DNA from: a virus
IMG/VR virus record: IMGVR_UViG_3300021957_000067
Coordinates: 1 to 46,813 of that record
DNA length: 46,813 bases
Direction: 5' to 3' (one strand)
In this document: one piece after another, positions 31,954 through 40,142 of the stretch
Layout of the letters: each line of letters starts with the position of its first letter
Position numbering within the stretch: the stretch's first letter is position 1
Notes under the pieces: model-generated
What the model was told of the DNA's origin: nothing
Databases searched by the model: none
The model's input: only the letters and a program-made list of their open reading frames with translations
Program-made: the position numbers and the translations under genes

Positions 31954-32904
31954 AAATTTTTGTTTATTTTCTAAGTACCATTTGTATGTTTTTCCTAACC
32001 CTTCTTTTAATGTATGTTTTGGTACGCACCCCATGCTAATCATTCGACTATTGTTCATTTTTTTTCGGTAAGTGCCATCAGGCTTTGAGCTGTCGAAAAC
32101 AATCTCGCCAGTATAGCCGACGACATCTTGTATTATATTTGTTAATTCAAGAATAGAGACTTCATCTTCAGATCCGCAATTAAGGTGAGAGATTCCTTGT
32201 TCGTATACGTCGATTGCATCGACAGATTCTAGACAACGTGTCGACATTTCTGCCAAATCATCGACATATAAAAATTCCCGCAACGGTTTCCCTGAACCCC
32301 AAACTTCAATCGTTTTCGCGCCATTTTCTTTCGCTTCATGAACTTTTCTAATTAGCGCAGGAAGAACATGCGAACTTTTTAGATCAAAGTTATCTCGCGG
32401 CCCATACATATTGCAAGGCATAATTGAATAAAAATTTCTATCATATTGCTCATAATAACTTTCACATAATTTAATTGCTGCTATTTTTGCAATTGCATAT
32501 GGTTCATTTGTTTTTTCTAATACTCCAGTTAATAAACTTTCTTCTACAATTGGTATATCTGCGTCTTTAGGGTAAATACATGAACTGCCTAAATTGATTA
32601 ATTTTTGTACATTAAGCTTGTGGGAGGAATGTATAATGTTGCTTGCTATTTGTAAATTTTCATATATAAAGTCTGCGCGATATGTGTTATTGGCAAGAAT
32701 GCCTCCAACTTTTGCAGCGCAGATAATAACTGCATCAGGTCTTTCGCGGCAGAAAAAAGACTCTACATCTTTTTGTTTCGTTAGGTCAAGTTGCCTGCGA
32801 GTTTTTGTTAATAAATTTTTATAACCATTTTTAGTTAAATGTTTAAGAACGGCTGAGCCGACCATTCCATTATGGCCTGCTACAAAAATTTTCTTTTCTT
32901 TCAT
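31948..32904 (-). CDS. fcl: GDP-L-fucose synthase
   Basis: 318 residues, an extended short-chain dehydrogenase: nucleotide loop G-H-N-G-M-V-G-S (10-17), active-site SSCIYP and Tyr-x-x-x-Lys in YAIAK, and substrate segment 'PCNMYGPRDNF'. It epimerises and reduces GDP-4-keto-6-deoxymannose with NADPH to GDP-L-fucose. It follows the Gmd gene with a 4-base overlap, completing the two-step route from GDP-mannose. Product fucose could decorate host lipopolysaccharide or virion parts; no fucosyltransferase is in the window. Confidence 0.93.
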   Translation of the reverse strand: MKEKKIFVAGHNGMVGSAVLKHLTKNGYKNLLTKTRRQLDLTKQKDVESFFCRERPDAVIICAAKVGGILANNTYRADFIYENLQIASNIIHSSHKLNVQKLINLGSSCIYPKDADIPIVEESLLTGVLEKTNEPYAIAKIAAIKLCESYYEQYDRNFYSIMPCNMYGPRDNFDLKSSHVLPALIRKVHEAKENGAKTIEVWGSGKPLREFLYVDDLAEMSTRCLESVDAIDVYEQGISHLNCGSEDEVSILELTNIIQDVVGYTGEIVFDSSKPDGTYRKKMNNSRMISMGCVPKHTLKEGLGKTYKWYLENKQKFV

Positions 32905-33932
32905 CTACTTAATTGCATATAATCATTTTGATACATCTTGCGAACTAGGCCTTGAAAATCAGTTTTTCGCGTCCATCCCATTTCATTTTCTGCAAGACTA
33001 CAATCTCCACACAATTCGTGAACTTCTGCAGGTCGATAAAATTTTGGATCAACTTCAAAAATCAACTCTCCATCTAAGGTGTGATATTTTTCATTATCTT
33101 CTGATCCAGAGGATGTAAAATCAATATTTGCATATTCAAGTGTTTTATTTAAAAATTCTCTTACTGTATGCATTTCGCCACTACCCAAGACATAATTCTT
33201 GGGTGTTTTTTGGTTTAGCATTAACCAAACCCCTTCCATAAAATCCTCTGCATCACTCCAATCTCTTTTCGCTTCAAGATTGCCAAGTTTTAAAACTGGA
33301 ATTGGTTTTTTATTTTCGATTGCGAGCTTAATTCTTGCAACGGAGTTGCTAATTTTTCGAGTTACGAAATCTAAACCTCTTCGAGATCCTTCGTGATTAA
33401 AAAGCCAACCTTGAACTGCATATAAATTATATGATTCCCTGTAAACTCTGACTAAGTGTCTCGCTCCACATTTAGCTGCGCCATATGGACTCTGAGGTCT
33501 AAGGGGGTGTTTTTCATCTTGAGGGCTGTAAATTACATCTCCAAATTCTTCAGAGGATCCAGCGTTATAAAATCTACAGTTTGGAGCAAATCTTCGAATT
33601 GATTCGAGAATATGAAGCACTGCATCTGCATCTGTGTCCCATGTTTGAATCGGGTAATCCCAGCTTCCTGCAACAAAAGACTGAGCTGCAAAATTGATAA
33701 AATAATCAGGTTGCAGATCGATTACTACATCACGCATACTATGCGCATCATTTAGGTCCATGTTGATCAGCTTAAACCTCGGTTCGTTTTCTAAGTGCAA
33801 AATATTCTCGTGGTTTTTAACACTTAATCTTCGAACGGCTCCATATATTTCATAGTCCGTATGCTTTAATAAATAGTCAACCATGTGACTGCCGTCTTGT
33901 CCGGTTACTCCTGTTACTATAATTTTTTTCAT
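32901..33932 (-). CDS. gmd: GDP-mannose 4,6-dehydratase
   Basis: 343 residues, full length. The NADP loop reads TGVTGQDGSH (7-16); catalytic residues lie in GSSEEFG (Ser-Glu) and YGAAK (Tyr-x-x-x-Lys), with the family segment NHEGSRRG and 'VLGSGEMHTVREF'. It dehydrates GDP-mannose to the 4-keto-6-deoxy intermediate used by the next enzyme. It overlaps both neighbours by 4 bases (Nudix upstream, Fcl downstream). Marine phages are known to carry this pair. Confidence 0.95.
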   Translation of the reverse strand: MKKIIVTGVTGQDGSHMVDYLLKHTDYEIYGAVRRLSVKNHENILHLENEPRFKLINMDLNDAHSMRDVVIDLQPDYFINFAAQSFVAGSWDYPIQTWDTDADAVLHILESIRRFAPNCRFYNAGSSEEFGDVIYSPQDEKHPLRPQSPYGAAKCGARHLVRVYRESYNLYAVQGWLFNHEGSRRGLDFVTRKISNSVARIKLAIENKKPIPVLKLGNLEAKRDWSDAEDFMEGVWLMLNQKTPKNYVLGSGEMHTVREFLNKTLEYANIDFTSSGSEDNEKYHTLDGELIFEVDPKFYRPAEVHELCGDCSLAENEMGWTRKTDFQGLVRKMYQNDYMQLSR

Positions 33933-34330
33933 TTTAACATTAAAATTGATTTTTTTGTTTGTTTTGTTATTGGATTTGGGAGTGTGTTGTTATCTATACG
34001 AAAGAACCCCCACTCATCATGTTCTAACGCATCTTTTGCTTTTTCACTCGGATATATGAGTGATTCAATTTCTGTATAAAAAACTTGAAAATAATTTCCA
34101 TCTTCCATCTCAAAAGTTGTCAGTGGTTTTATTTCTGTGAAAAGTTTAATATCTGTCTCTTCAAAAAATTCTCTTTTAACCGCTTCAAGCGGAGTTTCTC
34201 CTGGGTCTATCATACCACAAGGCATTGACCAATAGCCATTTAAGCTTTGGCAATCTTTAGACCTTCTGCCTAGTAGGGCTAGGTTTCCAAATTTAACAAT
34301 TATTCCTGTTGCCGTTATTGTTTTAACCAT
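33929..34330 (-). CDS. Nudix hydrolase
   Basis: 133 residues. The Nudix box is complete in its metal-binding part: G-M-I-D-P-G-E...K-R-E-F-F-E-E-T (residues about 39-60). Nudix enzymes cleave X-diphosphates. Its 4-base overlap with gmd, and the Nudix GDP-mannose hydrolase (gmm) found in many gmd-fcl clusters, suggest a GDP-sugar substrate; yet the box here is canonical, unlike that of Gmm, so nucleotide clean-up or capped RNA are also possible. Overlaps the RecB-like gene by 8 bases. Confidence 0.88.
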   Translation of the reverse strand: MVKTITATGIIVKFGNLALLGRRSKDCQSLNGYWSMPCGMIDPGETPLEAVKREFFEETDIKLFTEIKPLTTFEMEDGNYFQVFYTEIESLIYPSEKAKDALEHDEWGFFRIDNNTLPNPITKQTKKSILMLK

Positions 34331-35402
34331 CTAAAAAGTCATCTAATTTCTGTTTATTTTGCCAGTGGGGACATCCATCGTATTTCATTTTAATAATTTT
34401 ATCACCTTCTTCAACTTCAAGTTCGTGTTTATTTTCAATAAACGCTGTTTTTTTTAGATTCCCAGAAGAATCTTTTAGGGCCCAATATTCTCGAGGCTTT
34501 CTAAATGGACAAATGAATGCGACTATTGGTTCTCCATTTTTATCTAAAACGGGTTGCCCTCGAGACATTTTATAGCCATCTTTTCCACACGCAAGAGGGC
34601 CGCCAAAAGTTCCGTCTTTAGGGTAATCTTGTTTTGCGGCAAGGTTGCTTTTTGCAGATTCTTCATCAAAATTGTCAAGGTAGTTTTGGAATTGTGTTAA
34701 TTGATACTCAAAACCTTCCAATTCTTCATCGCTAATTTTGTCCATTTTTAATCGACCCTTACCTGTGCTTCCTAAAAGGTCTGTTTCGAGGTCGAAGCGT
34801 AAAAATAAAAATTCACTTTGAGGTTCTGTTTCTGGCATTAAATGTTTTACTGCTAGGCAATATATCAGATTTTGTAAATTGTCTGTTATTTCTTTTCCTT
34901 TAAATACGGATTTACTGCTTTTAAAGTCTCGAATGATTACTGAATTGTCTTTGTATACGAATAGCTTGTCGATATATCCGCGAATTGCGTATTTTATTCC
35001 TAGTTCAGGCTTGTCAATTTCTAGATCAAAAAAGCGTTCTGATTCTGCCAGTGCAGGTTTTTCGTTTTCATCCCCAAAAAAATCACATCGTAATCCATTA
35101 ACAATCATTTCGTCAATCAAATCAAGGTTTTCTTGATCGTTGACATTAAGTTCTTCGGCTTCTTTTTTGACTTGAGATGCAACAACTTTAGTGTTCCAGA
35201 TTGTTCCGTCTTTTATTATTTTATTATATTCGCGTTTGTGTTTGTCTCCGAGGAGCTCGAATACATTGTGGCAAATTGTTCCCCTACTTGATCCATCGTT
35301 TCCTGAGTCAGGAAGTTTTAATTTATAATTGCACCAATAAGTCCAGCTACATGTTTGTGCAGTTTTAATTCTACTTGCCGAAAGCTTTGTTAGTTCACTC
35401 AT
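34323..35402 (-). CDS. RecB/Cas4-like PD-(D/E)XK nuclease with possible Fe-S cluster
   Basis: 359 residues. Nuclease motifs: SRGTICHNVFE (His), 'GYIDKLF' (Asp) and 'IIRDFKSSK' (Asp-x-Lys), then 'NLQNLIYCLA' (Gln-Tyr motif). Cys18 near the N-terminus and three late Cys (ACGKDG, ICPFRK, GCPHW) follow the 1+3 layout of iron-sulfur nucleases of the AddB/Cas4/Dna2 group. It is placed in the replication operon after primase and probably trims DNA ends for recombination. No Cas1/Cas2 and no CRISPR are present, so it is not a CRISPR gene. Confidence 0.82.
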   Translation of the reverse strand: MSELTKLSASRIKTAQTCSWTYWCNYKLKLPDSGNDGSSRGTICHNVFELLGDKHKREYNKIIKDGTIWNTKVVASQVKKEAEELNVNDQENLDLIDEMIVNGLRCDFFGDENEKPALAESERFFDLEIDKPELGIKYAIRGYIDKLFVYKDNSVIIRDFKSSKSVFKGKEITDNLQNLIYCLAVKHLMPETEPQSEFLFLRFDLETDLLGSTGKGRLKMDKISDEELEGFEYQLTQFQNYLDNFDEESAKSNLAAKQDYPKDGTFGGPLACGKDGYKMSRGQPVLDKNGEPIVAFICPFRKPREYWALKDSSGNLKKTAFIENKHELEVEEGDKIIKMKYDGCPHWQNKQKLDDFLDG

Positions 35403-36429
35403 TGTTTATGATTTTTTTGTTTTTTAATAAAGTCTTTGGCAATGATTTATGTATTTGATTTATTTTTTCTAATATAAAAGATTGTTGTGTTTTTGTATCA
35501 AGTGATGATAGTTTATTTTGCCACTTATTAAAGTGTTCATCATTCATATCTCCAAAATCTTTTGCAGTAGGTAAGCATATGCAAATTTTTTCTGGATCAT
35601 AGTAGTTTAATAATTTTAAATAATTTTTAATACTAGCTTCTAATCCTCTATTTCTGTCAGAATTAATATCATTATTTAAAGATAAAACTATTTGATTTAC
35701 ATTTAATGATAATGTTGAGCATATTAATTTTGTTGATACATCTAATCCAAAAGTTACGAGAACATTATTATATCCGTGCTCATGTAGGTTTAATAAATCG
35801 CCTATGCTTTCTACAAAAATAACCTGTCCCGATTCATTGATTGCATCGCGAGTCTTCTCGTTTACATATAATGGATAAATCCAACCTTTCTTTCTGCCAA
35901 CATGCTTCCATTTCGGACGATCTCCCGATACATACATATCTCTTCCGGAGAATCCATGAATTTGATTGTATTCGTTATAAATTGGAAAAACAAATCTATT
36001 GTTTAATTTGCCACTTGTTGCGTAACCACATTTCAAATGTTGCAAAGTTTCCGTTGAAATACCTTTGTCATTGTAAAATTTATAATGAGGTAGTAGCCTT
36101 TCGAGGCAATTTTCTGGGTATATTTCTTCCATTTCTAGTTTTTCTGAGGATGTTACTTTATTATAATTAGATCCGAGATTATCTTCTTCTATATATTGTT
36201 TTACGGAATTAGGGTCATTAGTTCCAAGTGTTATTTCTACAAGCCTTTTAAATGGAGAGAAAGAGCTGTCTTGAACGTGGTCTTTCCAAACTCCTGTATT
36301 TTTGTAAATTTGAATAGCCGTTTTATTGTCACCGTTTCGGAATAAAGCATTTGTTTGCCAATATGATCCGCGGTCAGCTAGTTTATACCCTAATTGCAAA
36401 AGAGAGTCTTTAATTTTTTCAGGGTTCAT
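35395..36429 (-). CDS. DnaG-like primase with TOPRIM domain
   Basis: 344 residues. The core has 'RFVFPIYNEYNQIHGFSGRD' and then the TOPRIM: 'VIFVESIGDLLNLHEHGY' (catalytic Glu), 'NVLVTFGLDVS', 'IVLSLNNDINSDRNRG' (Asn-Asn-Asp where many have DxD) and 'ICLPTAKDFGDM'. An N-terminal zinc finger is not seen. It should make RNA primers at the fork with the helicase encoded just upstream (one-base TAATG overlap). The replaced aspartate is worth noting; some phage primases differ here as well. Confidence 0.82.
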   Translation of the reverse strand: MNPEKIKDSLLQLGYKLADRGSYWQTNALFRNGDNKTAIQIYKNTGVWKDHVQDSSFSPFKRLVEITLGTNDPNSVKQYIEEDNLGSNYNKVTSSEKLEMEEIYPENCLERLLPHYKFYNDKGISTETLQHLKCGYATSGKLNNRFVFPIYNEYNQIHGFSGRDMYVSGDRPKWKHVGRKKGWIYPLYVNEKTRDAINESGQVIFVESIGDLLNLHEHGYNNVLVTFGLDVSTKLICSTLSLNVNQIVLSLNNDINSDRNRGLEASIKNYLKLLNYYDPEKICICLPTAKDFGDMNDEHFNKWQNKLSSLDTKTQQSFILEKINQIHKSLPKTLLKNKKIINNE

Positions 36430-37943
36430 TATAGATTCGGCACCTCTTCCCCTAGCTCCATTAATGCTCCGACTCCAGCGGACTGCATGTGGTCTATCAT
36501 ATCTTGGAGGTCACCTCTTTCTTCTAGAGAGAAGTTTTCCATATGAAGATTAATGTAATTCTTTTTCTTGCTTCCGTCTGGCATTTCTACTGGCTGAAGC
36601 GCCCTGTGAACTTCTTTCCCCAGCCATCTATACTTTAGGCATATTAATTTATGAGTTCCAAAGTTTTCTGGCTCTTCTTGAATTTCATCCATAGTTTTTT
36701 GCCTCAATAAAAATAAGTGAGAACAAAACTGGGTTATTTGGTCTGATAGAGACACTATACTTTCATCGTCAATAACGTTATCTGCGCTTCTATTATTGGT
36801 GATACCCAACCTGTTACTTTGTACGCTTGTAAGCATTGCAACTGTAGGTTTTCCATTGAAGCATAATTCTTTTTGTATTAATTGTTTGAATTTATCAACC
36901 ATTCTGCCGACCGTTTCCCAGCTACTTGCCCCGCCCTGCCTTTCATATGTAGTTTTAATATAGTCAAAACTAAAGAGCATTGAGTTGCCCCTTCCAACTT
37001 CAGAGTAATAAAACCTGCGAATAATATTAAGCATGCTGTCTATACTGTGGCCAGCTACGTTATAGTAGTAGAATTTAAAATCTTTTACTTTAGCCCATGT
37101 GCTTCTGACTTTAGCTATTACTTCATCTCCAGCTTGTCTCCATCTGCCTGTTTCAAGCAAGTGCATGGGTACGCCTGACAAAGCCGAGCATTGTCTTATT
37201 ATTAATTCTTCTTTACTCATTTCTCCATTGTCAAAGTGTAAAATTGGAACATTACTATTAAGCGCTGAAACTTTTGTGCAGAAGTCCATGCAAAACTGAG
37301 TTTTTCCCACTCCAGCTCTAGCTACTACAACAGTAATATTTCCAGGTCTAAATAAAGATCCATATAATTCGTTTACTCTTTGGTGCGGTCCCATCAATCC
37401 AAATTCATCAATAGGATTATTACCTCTTTCTTCAATAAAGTCTTCCATGTCGTCAAATAAATTTTCAGGTTTATTCGACCCAATTTCGTAAAGATTTATT
37501 TTGTCGTTATATATTTTATCTGCTTCACTTACTATATCGTCAAAGGTTGCTCCGGGGGACATATTTTTCATATTCTTTGCAACTTCTACGGATGCATTAT
37601 GTATCTCCCTTCTGACCGTAATTTTCTTTAGTTCTTGCGCGGCTTTTAATACCCCCTCTTTTGAGATTTGTCGCATAGATAATGCTTTAATATAATCTGC
37701 GATGTTAATATTATCCTCGAATGAAATATTAAGAGCTTGCACTCTTTGTGTTAATATAACTTCATCAAGGGCGTCCCCTCCTTCTAAAGCATGCCTTAGG
37801 ATAGAGAAGATTGTTTTATTTACGATTGTGTTCTTGTCGTAAAAATCGTCTTGATCAATAAACGCCGCTATTAGCGGATAGCTTTCTGGGTATTTTATTA
37901 AACCCGCAATTAAGTGTTGTTCTAGTTCGTGTGAATATACCAT
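36429..37943 (-). CDS. dnaB: Replicative DNA helicase, DnaB type
   Basis: 504 residues. An N-terminal helical domain (about 1-130) is followed by a RecA-like motor: Walker A 'VVARAGVGKTQF', 'ILHFDNGEMSKEEL' (H1a), a Walker-B-like 'SMLFSFDYIKT', 'TVAMLTSVQSNR' (H3), and an arginine-finger region near 'LICLKYRWLGKE'. It unwinds DNA at the fork. First gene of an overlapping operon (helicase, primase, nuclease, Nudix, gmd, fcl) with a class A promoter 6 bases before ATG. DnaB-type, with the phage-like Walker B variation. Confidence 0.93.
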   Translation of the reverse strand: MVYSHELEQHLIAGLIKYPESYPLIAAFIDQDDFYDKNTIVNKTIFSILRHALEGGDALDEVILTQRVQALNISFEDNINIADYIKALSMRQISKEGVLKAAQELKKITVRREIHNASVEVAKNMKNMSPGATFDDIVSEADKIYNDKINLYEIGSNKPENLFDDMEDFIEERGNNPIDEFGLMGPHQRVNELYGSLFRPGNITVVVARAGVGKTQFCMDFCTKVSALNSNVPILHFDNGEMSKEELIIRQCSALSGVPMHLLETGRWRQAGDEVIAKVRSTWAKVKDFKFYYYNVAGHSIDSMLNIIRRFYYSEVGRGNSMLFSFDYIKTTYERQGGASSWETVGRMVDKFKQLIQKELCFNGKPTVAMLTSVQSNRLGITNNRSADNVIDDESIVSLSDQITQFCSHLFLLRQKTMDEIQEEPENFGTHKLICLKYRWLGKEVHRALQPVEMPDGSKKKNYINLHMENFSLEERGDLQDMIDHMQSAGVGALMELGEEVPNL

Positions 37944-37949
37944 TCTTAC

Positions 37950-37978
37950 ATGGTATCACAGAAAACTTAAAAAGTCAA
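37950..37978 (-). promoter_or_regulatory. Class A promoter for the dnaB operon
   Basis: Minus strand TTGACT (37973-37978), 17 bases, TACCAT (37950-37955), 6 bases before ATG 37943. The -35 contains the TGA stop of the upstream gene. Confidence 0.75.
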
Positions 37979-38256
37979 GGGGTTTCTTCGTCGCCGAACT
38001 CAGGCGGTAAATTTAATTCTATTTCTTGAGCAGAAACCTGCTCTAAATATTGCTCTAAAGCTTTTCTTAAACCCATTTCTACTATTGGGGAATTAGCTTT
38101 TGTTATAATTGAAGGAAGTCCATCTTGGTTTACGAAAGATAGTATAAAACCGCTATCTCCTGAATTAGATCCTGTGAACTCAAATAGTTGACTAAGAATA
38201 CTTTCTGGCAAATTAAATCTCGATAAATTTTCTGGATCAATAAAGTCGTCACTCAT
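37975..38256 (-). CDS. Small acidic protein of unknown function
   Basis: 93 residues, acidic. The segment 'DFIDPENLSRFNLPESIL', then a hydrophobic stretch 'GFILSFVNQDGLPSIITKAN' and 'MGLRKALEQYL', looks like a compact conserved domain that I recall beside phage helicase or recombinase genes, without a known function. It sits between the nuclease gene and dnaB with its own class B motif 7 bases before ATG, so it is transcribed apart from them. Its stop lies in the dnaB -35. Confidence 0.7.
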   Translation of the reverse strand: MSDDFIDPENLSRFNLPESILSQLFEFTGSNSGDSGFILSFVNQDGLPSIITKANSPIVEMGLRKALEQYLEQVSAQEIELNLPPEFGDEETP

Positions 38257-38263
38257 ATAATAT

Positions 38264-38272
38264 ATATTACAC
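38264..38272 (-). promoter_or_regulatory. Class B GTGTAATAT motif
   Basis: Exact GTGTAATAT on the minus strand, 7 bases before ATG 38256. Confidence 0.58.
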
Positions 38273-38275
38273 TAA

Positions 38276-38686
38276 CTACAAAATAACACCAAAACTTTCG
38301 AAAAGTTTCTCATTCACTTCGTCCCCGTCATATATTTCAACTAATTGTATATCATTTAATTCACAAAATTTCAATTTATCTCTATCTCTTTTTAATTGAT
38401 TAAGGTAGTTGATTTTATTTTTGCCATGAAAGAATGGAACATATTTTGTATGTTGTTTTCCTTGCACTTCAACTGCTATTTTTTTATTAGCATTATAAAA
38501 GTCGAGAGATAGTTTGGTTCCTGCGACAGGAAACTCTTCAAATACAATATGATTGCTCCAGTACTTTTTTAAGAATTGTTTTGCATTAAATTGTATTTTG
38601 CTTCTACTTGACCCGTCCCAGTCTATCAAATGCTTTTTTGCTTTCTTAACAGTGCGGACTGCGCCTGTTAAAGTTTTAAAGCGCAT
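38276..38686 (-). CDS. PD-(D/E)XK nuclease, possible resolvase
   Basis: 136 residues. 'LSLDFYNANKKIAVEVQGKQH' positions (about 65-85) give the Asp then Glu-x-Gln-x-x-x-His arrangement of a Vsr/DUF559-type PD-(D/E)XK fold, with a basic N-terminus for DNA binding. It overlaps the recA-like gene by 11 bases, so the three genes 40107-38276 form one operon. A role as Holliday-junction or end-processing nuclease is reasonable but not shown. Confidence 0.72.
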   Translation of the reverse strand: MRFKTLTGAVRTVKKAKKHLIDWDGSSRSKIQFNAKQFLKKYWSNHIVFEEFPVAGTKLSLDFYNANKKIAVEVQGKQHTKYVPFFHGKNKINYLNQLKRDRDKLKFCELNDIQLVEIYDGDEVNEKLFESFGVIL

Positions 38687-39782
38687 TAGTTAAATTCTTG
38701 AAGTCTTCGTAAAGAAAGTCTGCAAGAGCTTCGTTTTCTTCTAGGTAATCTATAAGTCTTTGCTCTCCCTGAAATTTTTCATTAATCTCTAGGTCTTTGT
38801 CTTTTAATTCAGTTATTAAACCTTCTGATACGGATATCCAGGCTCCTTTTTTATCTATTAAATTAAAAAGATATAGCATGTCAAGAATTTCCCTGGCCCG
38901 CCAGACTGACTTTCCATTTTTTTGCCCATATTTAATAGGGTATCTTACTGTGGATCCCGTTTTTTCATTTACGCTTTTTCTAAAGCGAATCTTGCAGTAA
39001 TGTCCAATCGGTTCACCTTTCTCATCTAGTTTTGTTGCGGTTGGGTTTTTGAAAATTAAATCAGAACTATATCTTTCTTCAAATTCTAAAATAAAATTTG
39101 CATAGTGCTTGATTGCATTTCCTCCTGCTTGTTTAACTTTTGGACCTCCTCTGCTTGCGTAAGGATTCGTTGCTACTTCAACACGAACTTGACTCGTTAA
39201 AATCATTGTGTGTCCCATTTTTGTAATTGGTAAAACCATCTTCTTCAAGAAGACAGATGTAATTAGTGCTCCTCCTGCTACCTGTTCGCTTTCTGCAAAT
39301 GGTTTATCAATATCGCCTACTCTACAAAGCGCATCAACGCTATCAATGATAAACATATACCTCTTATCATTGTCATTATTAAAAACAAGTTCACGCACTA
39401 ATTCAAACACCTTTTCAAAAATGTTGCAGTCAAAGCAAAAGAATTTTTCTGGATCAGTATCAATGCCAGATCTTTCGATCATTTCGGGGCTAAATCTTCC
39501 TTCGCTTTTGATGTATATAATCATACCTTTTTTACCGAAGTGTTTTTGGAAATTTCTAGCAAATGCCATAGCACAGCTTGTCTTGCCCCCTTCATTAATT
39601 CCTGTAAATCTATGAGCGCCACCAGGAAGTCCTCCACCTAAAGCTATGTCAAGATTAAGGCTGCCGCTAGGAATTTTATATTCTTCTGATTCGCAGAAGT
39701 TGTAGTGATACTTTTGGTTGTCTTTGTCACTAAGAAATTTTGCGATTTGATCTGTAGTTTGTATGTCTTTTGTTTTACTCAT
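38676..39782 (-). CDS. recA: RecA/UvsX-like recombinase
   Basis: 368 residues. Core motifs: 'PSGSLNLDIALGGGLPGGA', Walker A G-I-N-E-G-G-K-T (61-68), 'IYIKSEGRFSPEMI', Walker B 'YMFIIDSVDAL', 'TMILTSQVRV' (L1/L2-side strand), 'GGNAIKHYANF'. It forms filaments on single-stranded DNA for strand exchange. The Walker A differs from the cellular GPESSGKT, as in phage versions. It is in an operon with the small gene 39775-40107 and the nuclease at 38276. Confidence 0.93.
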   Translation of the reverse strand: MSKTKDIQTTDQIAKFLSDKDNQKYHYNFCESEEYKIPSGSLNLDIALGGGLPGGAHRFTGINEGGKTSCAMAFARNFQKHFGKKGMIIYIKSEGRFSPEMIERSGIDTDPEKFFCFDCNIFEKVFELVRELVFNNDNDKRYMFIIDSVDALCRVGDIDKPFAESEQVAGGALITSVFLKKMVLPITKMGHTMILTSQVRVEVATNPYASRGGPKVKQAGGNAIKHYANFILEFEERYSSDLIFKNPTATKLDEKGEPIGHYCKIRFRKSVNEKTGSTVRYPIKYGQKNGKSVWRAREILDMLYLFNLIDKKGAWISVSEGLITELKDKDLEINEKFQGEQRLIDYLEENEALADFLYEDFKNLTNAL

Positions 39783-40107
39783 CTAAGAATTGTCGTATTG
39801 TTTTTGGTTTTTTCGAGATTAATTTATCTTTTCCAGATTTTTCTCCAAGAGGTATTTCTACTTTTTCTGGAATTTTATAATTAAACTCAAGGTATAATTT
39901 TTTTAAAGTATTTAATCCATACTCAGATCTTAATATCGCTAGCGATGAAACCTTGGGTAGATTTATTCTTTGCCAGAAATCCTCATTAGGGAAAATTGAC
40001 ATTAAGTCATTTAGTAATTTCATTTCTCGAGCCCAGAACATTCTCTTCTGGGTTTTCGGTTCAATTACGAATTTTTTAATAAGGTCGCGCTTGTTTAACT
40101 TTTTCAC
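39775..40107 (-). CDS. Small basic replication-region protein of unknown function
   Basis: 110 residues from a GTG start, which lies 6 bases after a -10 hexamer. Helical and basic: 'LIKKFVIEPKTQKRMFWAREMKLL', 'LRSEYGLNTLKKLYLEFNYKIP'. It overlaps recA by 8 bases and heads its operon. Position suggests a helicase loader, recombination mediator or single-strand-DNA factor, but no motif confirms this. Not recognised. Confidence 0.65.
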   Translation of the reverse strand: MKKLNKRDLIKKFVIEPKTQKRMFWAREMKLLNDLMSIFPNEDFWQRINLPKVSSLAILRSEYGLNTLKKLYLEFNYKIPEKVEIPLGEKSGKDKLISKKPKTIRQFLDE

Positions 40108-40113
40108 ACAAGC

Positions 40114-40142
40114 ACTATAGCATATCTAGAGTTTAAAGTCAA
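40114..40142 (-). promoter_or_regulatory. Class A promoter for the recA operon
   Basis: Minus strand TTGACT (40137-40142), 17 bases, TATAGT (40114-40119), 6 bases before GTG 40107. The -35 contains the TGA stop of the membrane-protein gene. Confidence 0.75.

Noticed and set aside
34323-35402. Cas4 of a CRISPR system
   Set aside because: No Cas1, Cas2 or repeat array is visible; the gene is in a replication operon.
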